From Lachnospiraceae bacterium (lineage in GTDB: Bacteria; Bacillota; Clostridia; Lachnospirales; Lachnospiraceae): a DNA stretch of 5,565 nt. Shown here piece after piece: positions 1-5,350 of the stretch; the first letter of the stretch is position 1; each line of letters starts with the position of its first letter. The stretch covers positions 1-5,565 of the forward strand of contig JAFUKK010000083.1 in the NCBI GenBank assembly GCA_017473665.1. Reading direction: 5' to 3'. Under the pieces are notes generated by a model, which saw nothing but the letters and a program-made list of their open reading frames with translations, ran no database searches and had not been told where the DNA came from. The translations under genes and the position numbers were made by a program.

Positions 1-398
1 TAGAGACTGCCCCAGTTGCCGGTGAAACGGTCCCGCATCTTGGCTACGCCGTCCTGGTAATACTGGCTGATTTTGGTCTCAGCAATAATAGAAGCAAACA
101 AATCCTCCGGTGCCTGCTGCCAGCCCCCCTCATTGGTGGGGTAGATAAATACCACACTTCCTCCATAGCCTGCAGCAATCTCTGCCAGACCGCTTTCCTC
201 TGCAAAGGCGATAGCCTCTTCCGGGGTATTTTTATTTTCCTCAAAGACCAGTAAATAAGGGGTCACAAATCCATAATTGATTACATCTGTCATCAAATCG
301 CACTGGGGCAAATATACCTTTGCCTCAAAGGCTCCGAAATTCTGCTGCCACATTTTGCTGCCATCAGTGAATGTTTTTACCTGGGGCATTTCCTTCAT
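1..398 (-). CDS. Probable alpha/beta-hydrolase (esterase-like), N-terminal part only
   Basis: An open frame of 132 codons runs off the left edge without a stop, so the C-terminal part, including any catalytic serine, is outside the window. The start at 398 is chosen because AGGAAGGA lies 7 nt upstream of the ATG (minus strand). The visible part begins MKEMPQVKTF, has a beta-rich stretch (about residues 24-52, ending TPYLLVFEE) and a second strand-like segment, SVVFIYPTNEGGW (81-93). That segment resembles the 'V-V-Y-P...W' region before the oxyanion area in PHB-depolymerase-like and prolyl-oligopeptidase-like alpha/beta hydrolases. No signal peptide is seen, so the protein is probably cytoplasmic. 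It lies 62 nt downstream of the serine hydrolase gene on the same strand and is probably cotranscribed with it. That the region is coding is secure. The family assignment is inferred from the N-terminal pattern alone and could be wrong; the substrate is unknown. Confidence 0.7.
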   Translation of the reverse strand, partial: MKEMPQVKTFTDGSKMWQQNFGAFEAKVYLPQCDLMTDVINYGFVTPYLLVFEENKNTPEEAIAFAEESGLAEIAAGYGGSVVFIYPTNEGGWQQAPEDLFASIIAETKISQYYQDGVAKMRDRFTGNWGSL

Positions 399-460
399 AG
401 CTGATTCCTTCCTTTCCCTTAAACCACCATCCGGTGGCATGATACCTACTCTCTGTTATA

Positions 461-1582
461 CTACTCAAACATTAAATCCCTAAGTCCGGGATGAATCTCT
501 CCATAAGCCATACCGCAGTTTCGCACATGCTGGGTATACACCAAAGACATCCGGGACTTGGTATCCATGATAATACAGCTACCTGCCGCACCATCCCAGC
601 CAAACACACCCACGGGAGCAGGGGAGTTCAATAATTCCGGCTGTAACAATACCTGCACACCGCAGCCATAGCCGTAGCCCAGACGGCCCATATTATTCTT
701 AATCTCCTCCATGGAAGCTTCTCCCAGAAGATTCTCCTTCATCAGCTCAATGGTCTCCGGCTTGATGATGCGTACCCCATCCTTGCTGATACCGCCACAG
801 GCCAGGGTATCTGCAAATACTGCATAGTCCTCTGTACAGCTGATAAGTCCTGCACCACCGCTTTCATAACATTCTGACAACTGATAATTGCAGGAGGGCT
901 CCATGGGCAGGAACTCTCCCTTTTCATTACAGATAAACTGGTCCGCCAGCTGCTCCATCTCATTCATAGGCTTAGCAAAAAAAGTATGTTCCATATGTAA
1001 AGGTTCCCAGATGTTCTGCTTCAGATATTCTCCGAAGGTCATACCGGATACTACCTCCACGATAGCTGCTGCCACATCATGACTTAAGCTGTACTCATAG
1101 TGCTCCCCGGGCACGAATTTCAAGGGTGTCTCCACAAAAGCGTCCACCAATTCCCGGGTAGTAGCTGCCTGTCCCTTCTCCTGTAATACCCGTCTGATGC
1201 CGGGACGGTCCAAATCATAATCCAGTCCCGACTGCATGGATAATAAATGCTTGATACGCATGGGAGTGGTCAAGGGTACTACCTGTCCATCCTGTTTCAC
1301 CATCAGATTGCCATAGGCCGGCAGATATTTGCTTACCTCATCCTCCAGAGACAGCAGTCCTCTTTCCACCAGCTGAAGTACTGCAGTCATGGTCTGTACC
1401 TTGGTCATGGAAAACATCAGATATAACTCCTCCCCCTGAACCGCCTTACTGTGTCCGTGGTCCGTAGTACCGCACATATGGCGGTAAATCAGCTGATGGT
1501 CCTTATAAATCATACAATCCACAGAAGGGATTCCTCTCTCCACCAGGGAATCCAGAAATTGGTCTATTTTTGCAGTATTCAT
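461..1582 (-). CDS. Beta-lactamase-fold serine hydrolase (class C / family VIII esterase type)
   Basis: A 373-residue protein of the Beta-lactamase (PF00144) superfamily, which includes AmpC, DD-peptidases, family VIII esterases and LovD-like acyltransferases. The nucleophile motif S-x-x-K is S58-M-T-K61 (context LMFSMTKVQTM). The second motif is Y164-S165-L166, in HYEYSLSHDVAAAIVEVVSG. The third is a W329-D330-G331 segment (GVFGWDGAAGS) where true beta-lactamases carry KTG. The Y-S-x and W-x-G versions are typical of esterase and transesterase members, so ester hydrolysis is more likely than lactam resistance. There is no signal peptide or membrane segment, so it is probably cytoplasmic, unlike cell-wall enzymes of the superfamily. 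The frame is open back to an ATG at 1666 inside the upstream gene, but the start at 1582 has AGGAGG 7 nt upstream and gives the normal family N-terminus. It lies 50 nt after the flavin oxidoreductase, probably in the same operon. The substrate is unknown. Confidence 0.9.
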   Translation of the reverse strand: MNTAKIDQFLDSLVERGIPSVDCMIYKDHQLIYRHMCGTTDHGHSKAVQGEELYLMFSMTKVQTMTAVLQLVERGLLSLEDEVSKYLPAYGNLMVKQDGQVVPLTTPMRIKHLLSMQSGLDYDLDRPGIRRVLQEKGQAATTRELVDAFVETPLKFVPGEHYEYSLSHDVAAAIVEVVSGMTFGEYLKQNIWEPLHMEHTFFAKPMNEMEQLADQFICNEKGEFLPMEPSCNYQLSECYESGGAGLISCTEDYAVFADTLACGGISKDGVRIIKPETIELMKENLLGEASMEEIKNNMGRLGYGYGCGVQVLLQPELLNSPAPVGVFGWDGAAGSCIIMDTKSRMSLVYTQHVRNCGMAYGEIHPGLRDLMFE

Positions 1583-1589
1583 TTTGTAT

Positions 1590-1595
1590 CCTCCT
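1590..1595 (-). promoter_or_regulatory. Ribosome binding site fixing the serine hydrolase start
   Basis: AGGAGG on the minus strand, 7 nt before the ATG at 1582. It decides against the longer in-frame start at 1666, which would overlap the flavin oxidoreductase gene and add 28 residues with no family resemblance. Confidence 0.85.
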
Positions 1596-1632
1596 ACGAT
1601 TATATTGTCATAGCCTATTTCTATTTGGTATT

Positions 1633-2712
1633 CTACGCTCTTTGACGAATCATTTCTGCCGGACATTTATGGGCTGTAAAGGGGCCATACTGGCATGCCT
1701 TACATCCCAGGCATTTGGTATATGCCTTATCTTCAATAACAGCAGCCGCAAAATCAGGGTCTGCCAAAATGGCTCTGCCCACATCCACCGTATCCACATA
1801 ATCATTTTCCAGCAGATAGTGAATTTGTTCCGGCTCTGTCAATCCGCCTACACAGGATACCGGGACACGTCCTGCAAAATGCTCATGGAAATAGGCTCCC
1901 AGGCTCTGTACACCGGACACCTTACCACCCCGGAAAGGCGCCAAATCATCTATGGGCGTCAATCCGGTGGATACCTGAAGGTAATCACAGCCTGCTTTCA
2001 CGTACTCTTCTGCCACTGCAATGGCATCCTCCAAATCTTTGTCGTAACCGGAAGTACGGACAGAAATCAGAAAGTCCGGACCGCAAAGCTCTCTTACTCT
2101 GCAAATCATCTCTGCACAAAACCGGGCTCTGTTCTCTGCACTGCCACCATATTCATCCGTCCTGAAATTGGTCGCCGGGGACATAAACTGGTTAATCAAA
2201 TAGCTGTGACAACCATGGAACTGCACTCCGTCATAGCCTGCCTTCTTTGCACGGACAGCTGCATCCACAAAGGCCTGCTGCATCTGCTGAATCTCATCCG
2301 GACTCATTTCTATGGTGGTATATTCTCCCCGAAATCCCTGCCACTGGATGCCAGAGGGACCTATGGCCGGTCCACACTCCGGATTGGAGGTATAGCCGGT
2401 ATGATTTAATTGTATGATGACCACACAGTCATGCTTGTGACAGCCCTCCGTAATGAGCTTATGCCCTTCTATCTGTTCGTCACGCCAAAGACCCATATGA
2501 TTTTTACCAAATCTGCCTCCGGGAGTCACTGCGGTAGCTTCCACACAGATCAAGCCACAGCCGCCCTTGGCTCTTTCCACATAATGGGAAACCAGCTTCT
2601 CGGTAACCATACCGGAATCATCCGTAAAATCAAATTTCACCGTGGGCGCAAAGGTAATTCTGTTGCGCAGCGTGTGGGTTCCTATTTGAATGGGTGAGTT
2701 GGTTTTTGCCAT
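1633..2712 (-). CDS. Old Yellow Enzyme-family NADH:flavin oxidoreductase, single domain with C-terminal cysteine cluster
   Basis: A 359-residue FMN-dependent TIM-barrel protein of the Oxidored_FMN family (PF00724), which reduces activated C=C bonds or related substrates. The N-terminus (IQIGTHTLRNRITFAPT) is the standard first strand. The catalytic/substrate region is H166-G-C-H169-S-Y171, followed by the family signature NQFMSP...N-RTDEYGG (174-190) and ENRARF. The FMN-phosphate region is VGG (288-290) plus GRA (312-314). After the barrel there are four cysteines, C334-x2-C337-x2-C340-x9-C350, at the place where long members (2,4-dienoyl-CoA reductase, trimethylamine dehydrogenase) bind a 4Fe-4S cluster. 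However, the protein ends nine residues later and lacks their FAD/NAD domains. AAGGAG lies 6 nt before the ATG. It is first in a probable operon with two hydrolases. No signal peptide is seen, so it should be cytoplasmic. The family is secure; the cluster and the substrate (for example an enone, enoate or dienoyl compound) are inferred. Confidence 0.93.
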   Translation of the reverse strand: MAKTNSPIQIGTHTLRNRITFAPTVKFDFTDDSGMVTEKLVSHYVERAKGGCGLICVEATAVTPGGRFGKNHMGLWRDEQIEGHKLITEGCHKHDCVVIIQLNHTGYTSNPECGPAIGPSGIQWQGFRGEYTTIEMSPDEIQQMQQAFVDAAVRAKKAGYDGVQFHGCHSYLINQFMSPATNFRTDEYGGSAENRARFCAEMICRVRELCGPDFLISVRTSGYDKDLEDAIAVAEEYVKAGCDYLQVSTGLTPIDDLAPFRGGKVSGVQSLGAYFHEHFAGRVPVSCVGGLTEPEQIHYLLENDYVDTVDVGRAILADPDFAAAVIEDKAYTKCLGCKACQYGPFTAHKCPAEMIRQRA

Positions 2713-2919
2713 GATGTACTCCTTCTTGGTGTAGTAATAAATCGTTATACCTATAGTACACCATAATGGAGAATAAAAAAAGATACCTTTTCAACGTAAT
2801 TTGACTGGAAGAAGGAATTGGCATAGAATGTAAAAAATATTTTTGGACTTTTGTAACCTTTTGCCGTTCCCATTTGTACTATTGGTGAAGGACCTTCAAA
2901 AAAAATACCGGGAGTACTC
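2713..2919. other. Divergent intergenic control region between oxidoreductase and sigma genes
   Basis: This 207-nt AT-rich region separates the leftward oxidoreductase operon from the rightward sigma operon. The right half holds the ECF-type promoter and an inverted repeat described separately. The left half should contain the promoter of the oxidoreductase operon, but no consensus pair is clear. On the minus strand there are TACTAT (2758-2753) and TATAAC (2749-2744) as possible -10 boxes, and TTGAAA (2794-2789) as a -35-like hexamer that is too far from both for a standard spacing. A perfect AT palindrome, AAAAATATTTTT, lies at about 2833-2844. No small ORF with a good ribosome site was seen. 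Confidence 0.6.
2852..2881 (+). promoter_or_regulatory. Putative ECF-sigma promoter of the sigma/anti-sigma operon (autoregulatory)
   Basis: A -35-like TGTAACCTTT (from 2852) is followed, with 17 nt after TGTAAC, by TGTACTA (2875-2881). The AAC-containing -35 element with a following T-run is the usual shape of ECF promoters (TGAAAC-type in Bacillus). The -10 differs from the common CGTA/CGTC but is correctly placed. Initiation would fall at about 2887-2890, leaving a leader of roughly 30 nt. ECF operons commonly carry their own sigma's promoter, so positive autoregulation is inferred. Other TGTAAC occurrences in the window lie inside genes and look incidental. Confidence 0.6.
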
Positions 2920-3402
2920 ATGAAAAAGGATTTAAAAAAGTTGATGGAATGTTATCAGCAGAATTTGTATGCAGTGGCATTTAACGTATGTAAAAGTAAA
3001 GAGGATGCGGAAGATGCCGTTCAAGAAACATTTCTTCAATATTACACAGGAAATTACATATTTGAAAGCGAACAGCATATCAGAGCATGGCTGATTCGCG
3101 TGACAATCAACAAAGCAAAAAACGCAAATCGTACTTTTTGGCGACAAAATAAAATGTCTTTAGAAGAATACATGGAGACACTGACATTTGAGACACTTGA
3201 ATCAGAGCATTTATTCGAAGCAGTAATGGCGATGCCACAAAAGTACCGTATAGTGATACATCTGTTTTATTACGAAGATTATTCTATCAAGGAAATTGCG
3301 GATTCTTTACATATATCGGAAAGTAATGTAAAAGTACGCTTGTCACGGGGAAGAACAATGCTCAAAAGCATGTTACAGGAGGAATGGGACGATGACAAAT
3401 AA
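2920..3402 (+). CDS. ECF-type (extracytoplasmic function) RNA polymerase sigma factor
   Basis: A 160-residue sigma-70 family protein with only regions 2 and 4, the ECF arrangement at typical length. Region 2 covers about residues 5-72. Region 2.2 is visible as SKEDAEDAVQETFLQYY (26-42), which should contact the beta-prime coiled coil, and the 2.3-2.4 segment RAWLIRVTINKAKN (55-68) should recognise and melt the -10. A short linker follows. Region 4 (about 100-152) has MPQKYRIVIHLFYYEDYSIK and the helix-turn-helix EIADSLHISESNVKVRLSRG (125-144), which should read the -35. There is no C-terminal extension. GGGAG lies 5 nt before the ATG. The 3' end overlaps the next gene by 11 nt, which suggests translational coupling with its anti-sigma. 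The family is secure; its signal and regulon are unknown. The gene is visibly more A-rich than the neighbouring minus-strand operon. Confidence 0.94.
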   Translation: MKKDLKKLMECYQQNLYAVAFNVCKSKEDAEDAVQETFLQYYTGNYIFESEQHIRAWLIRVTINKAKNANRTFWRQNKMSLEEYMETLTFETLESEHLFEAVMAMPQKYRIVIHLFYYEDYSIKEIADSLHISESNVKVRLSRGRTMLKSMLQEEWDDDK

Positions 3403-3985
3403 AGAAAAATATAAACAAGCATTTTCAGTTTTACATACCTCCGAGGATTTTACAATGGAGGTTGAAAAAATGGCAAAATTAAATAATGTAAAGAGAAATA
3501 AAATGTTAACAGCAGCGGCAGCAATTGCACTGTGTGTAATAGTGGGTGGTTCCACAACTGCTTACGCTGCTAACCTGGGAAATATTCAGCGGCAGATACA
3601 AATCTGGTTTAAAGGAGACCAGACGGACGCGATAATGAACATCAAAACCACCGGAAATACAGCGGAATACGAAGTCATATGTGAGCATGAAAATGGTACA
3701 GTGCATTCCATGCATGGAGGCGGAGTTGCTCTTGATGATAAATCGGCAGAAGCGAGACCTCTTACGGAAGAAGAAATCATGGAACATTTAAATGAACCCA
3801 ATGTCTTTTATGAAGATGACGGAAGTGCGTGGGTATATTTCTATGACCAAAAGATGGAGATTACCGATAAATTCAATGACGATGGTGTTTGCAGAGTGCA
3901 GGTGCAACATGGAGACATCACATATTATATGACTATTTATTATCAGCAGGGTTGGCACATGAATACGGATAAGTATGTTGACTAG
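3392..3985 (+). CDS. Single-pass membrane protein, probable anti-sigma factor of the upstream ECF sigma
   Basis: A 197-residue protein whose start overlaps the sigma gene by 11 nt, with AGGAGG (3377-3382) 9 nt upstream. Residues 1-37 are cytoplasmic and charged (KEKYKQAFSVLHTSEDFTME), matching the short sigma-binding segment seen in clostridial anti-sigma proteins. It is not a recognisable zinc-binding ZAS domain, as there is no H-x3-C-x2-C. Residues about 38-57 form one hydrophobic segment after KRNK, giving an N-in orientation. The segment ends in TTAYAAN, with a signal-peptidase-like A-Y-A site. The outer part (61-197) begins GNIQRQIQIWFKGDQTDA and is acidic, with no catalytic motif that I recognise. 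The likely role is to hold the sigma at the membrane until an envelope signal triggers proteolysis. The role rests on gene order, topology and overlap. An alternative is a membrane sensor that is not a strict anti-sigma. Confidence 0.78.
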   Translation: MTNKEKYKQAFSVLHTSEDFTMEVEKMAKLNNVKRNKMLTAAAAIALCVIVGGSTTAYAANLGNIQRQIQIWFKGDQTDAIMNIKTTGNTAEYEVICEHENGTVHSMHGGGVALDDKSAEARPLTEEEIMEHLNEPNVFYEDDGSAWVYFYDQKMEITDKFNDDGVCRVQVQHGDITYYMTIYYQQGWHMNTDKYVD

Positions 3986-3995
3986 CCAAGATGAG

Positions 3996-4036
3996 AAAAG
4001 GGAAACGAACCAAGATGCAGTACGTTTCCCTTTTTG
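3996..4036 (+). terminator. Intrinsic terminator after the sigma/anti-sigma operon, possibly bidirectional
   Basis: A perfect 12-bp stem, AAAAGGGAAACG (3996-4007) with CGTTTCCCTTTT (4023-4034), encloses a 15-nt loop. It runs directly into T-rich sequence (TTTTTGTTTATTC), 10 nt after the anti-sigma stop codon. It also abuts the stop codon of the converging gene at 4038-4040. Read on the minus strand the same stem is followed by TTTTCTCAT, a weaker but usable U-tract, so it may serve both transcription units. Confidence 0.87.
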
Positions 4037-4037
4037 T

Positions 4038-4595
4038 TTATTCTAAATTCTCCAATTTCTCCAGCAACCACGACTGGTTATACACTTCCATATCTCGTAT
4101 CTTATCTCCCGGATTTAGAATCACTTCCTGCCCATTATCAAACCGATGTAACATCTCTACCGGAACAGGAATCACCAGCAAAATATGATATCTTTTCTTT
4201 TCCGGGAAACTGTCTTTCCCCTTATAATAGAAATCATATTCCGGCAACTCTTTGCTGTCACCATCAACCTTCTCATTAAGAAACAACAACATTCCCATGT
4301 GCCTTCGCAGAAAATAAACCCTTTCCTCCACAAACACTAAGGTTCGCAAACGGGGGACCACACCGAATAATTTAATACAAAAAGCAGATGTAGGGCTCTC
4401 AATATAGCAGTCACACTTTTTGCCATTCCTACCGCCCAGAAACCAAAGCAGATGGGTCCCATGCAGCTGAAATCCTTTTTTCTTACATATGCCTTTTAGT
4501 TTTTTATAGAAAATAATCCGTTTCCAGAAATATCGTACATAAGGATATCCCATCCATAGAATCAAAAGCCCTGCCAATATGTATATCACTTCCAT
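4038..4595 (-). CDS. Single-pass membrane protein of unknown function
   Basis: A 185-residue protein that I do not recognise. An N-terminal hydrophobic segment (about residues 3-19, EVIYILAGLLILWMGYPYV) is followed by a very basic stretch (WKRIIFYKKLKGICKKKG). This predicts a short N-terminal anchor with the bulk of the protein in the cytoplasm. The soluble part is rich in beta-strand-like segments, including LRTLVFVEERVYFLRR (83-98) and KRYHILLVIPVPVEML, and ends with a DNGQEVILNPGDKIRDMEVYNQSW segment. No catalytic motif is evident. AAAGGAG lies 9 nt before the ATG. It sits 33 nt downstream of the polytopic membrane gene on the same strand, so the two are probably cotranscribed, and its stop meets the shared terminator. 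That it is a gene is well supported; a scaffold or regulatory role beside a membrane complex is only a guess. Confidence 0.82.
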   Translation of the reverse strand: MEVIYILAGLLILWMGYPYVRYFWKRIIFYKKLKGICKKKGFQLHGTHLLWFLGGRNGKKCDCYIESPTSAFCIKLFGVVPRLRTLVFVEERVYFLRRHMGMLLFLNEKVDGDSKELPEYDFYYKGKDSFPEKKRYHILLVIPVPVEMLHRFDNGQEVILNPGDKIRDMEVYNQSWLLEKLENLE

Positions 4596-4628
4596 CTAAT
4601 CCCGCTCCTTTCTGCGATAAACCAAAAC

Positions 4629-5282
4629 TTACAGGACAAACAACAAGGTAATAACGGGTAATGCTTTCCTATAATCCTTATTTACCAAAACATATGCCGC
4701 TCCGAACAGGAATCCTCCAAGGGCACATAAAATACCTATCAACAGGCTGCCCTTTGTAAAAATGTGGGCCAATCCCCAGGTCAGTCCCAGGACAATTCCT
4801 CCATAGGGAAGCTTTTCATTGTGAAACCATCTCTCACAGGCCTTCTGTCCGAAAATGATAATCAATGATATCAAGAAGCCCTCTGCCAGATAGTAAAGGT
4901 ATTGGAATCCAAACAGCACCGGTCCTCTGGAATTCCATTCTCTGACTACTTTGAATCCGCCCCACTCCAAATACTTCACAAAAATATTTACCAGAAAACA
5001 TACTACAATGGCTACATACTGCCAATTCTTCATCCGGGCTCTTTGCTCCCAGATGTTAAAACCTGTGGTCTTCTTGCCTATATGTATCACCAAAAGTCCG
5101 ATCGCAACCCAGCCTGCTATTGTTATCAACCAGTGAATAATATTCTGTACTGCGGTATAGTGAGCTATATCTATACCAAGCATTCCCTCCACGACCTGCG
5201 CCAACAGTTCAAAGGCCATGCCTGCAAAGGCGTATAAGGCACACCATAAATAATCAAATCCAGTTACTTTCTTTTCTTTCAT
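4629..5282 (-). CDS. Polytopic membrane protein, uncharacterised (weak CPBP-like C-terminus)
   Basis: A 217-residue, strongly hydrophobic protein with about six predicted membrane segments (roughly 10-31, 46-68, 87-105, 121-145, 160-176 and 177-199, plus a hydrophobic C-terminal tail). The charged N-terminus MKEKK and AAGGAG 6 nt upstream support the start at 5282. The segment GLTWGLAHIFTKGSLLIG (166-183) resembles the F/W-G-L-x-H motif of CPBP intramembrane proteases. However, the paired-glutamate EExxxR motif expected before it is absent; the nearest candidate is a single E150 in CERW. It would therefore be an inactive or very divergent relative, or unrelated. It lies 68 nt after the FtsX-like permease gene and 33 nt before the anchored protein at 4038-4595, on one strand. 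This suggests a membrane module next to an ABC transporter. Function unknown. Confidence 0.83.
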   Translation of the reverse strand: MKEKKVTGFDYLWCALYAFAGMAFELLAQVVEGMLGIDIAHYTAVQNIIHWLITIAGWVAIGLLVIHIGKKTTGFNIWEQRARMKNWQYVAIVVCFLVNIFVKYLEWGGFKVVREWNSRGPVLFGFQYLYYLAEGFLISLIIIFGQKACERWFHNEKLPYGGIVLGLTWGLAHIFTKGSLLIGILCALGGFLFGAAYVLVNKDYRKALPVITLLFVL

Positions 5283-5350
5283 ATACTTCTCCTTCTAAAT
5301 CATACTCCTTTGCTATCATACACCATCTAACCACAGAAAAAAAGATACAT

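Noticed and set aside
424..437. Hairpin CCACC-ATCC-GGTGG between the serine hydrolase and the partial hydrolase
   Set aside because: The stem is only 5 bp and is followed on the minus strand by just three T, so it is unlikely to terminate; it may be chance or a minor attenuator.
461..1582. Calling the serine hydrolase an antibiotic-resistance beta-lactamase
   Set aside because: The KTG motif and signal peptide are missing and the motif variants fit esterases.
1599..1604. Perfect TATAAT on the minus strand between the oxidoreductase and the serine hydrolase
   Set aside because: No -35-like hexamer lies at a suitable distance, and the region is AT-rich; an internal promoter is possible but unsupported.
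1583..1666. Upstream extension of the serine hydrolase to an ATG at 1666
   Set aside because: It would overlap the oxidoreductase coding end, and the strong AGGAGG 7 nt before 1582 marks the true start.
1570..2409. A 279-codon open frame on the plus strand antisense to the oxidoreductase
   Set aside because: It lies opposite a clear Old Yellow Enzyme gene, has no ribosome site, and its translation has a low-complexity, cysteine/histidine-rich look with no recognisable domain.
4629..5282. Naming the 217-residue protein a CPBP intramembrane protease
   Set aside because: Only the G-L-x-H segment is suggestive; the essential paired glutamates and EExxxR arginine are not seen.
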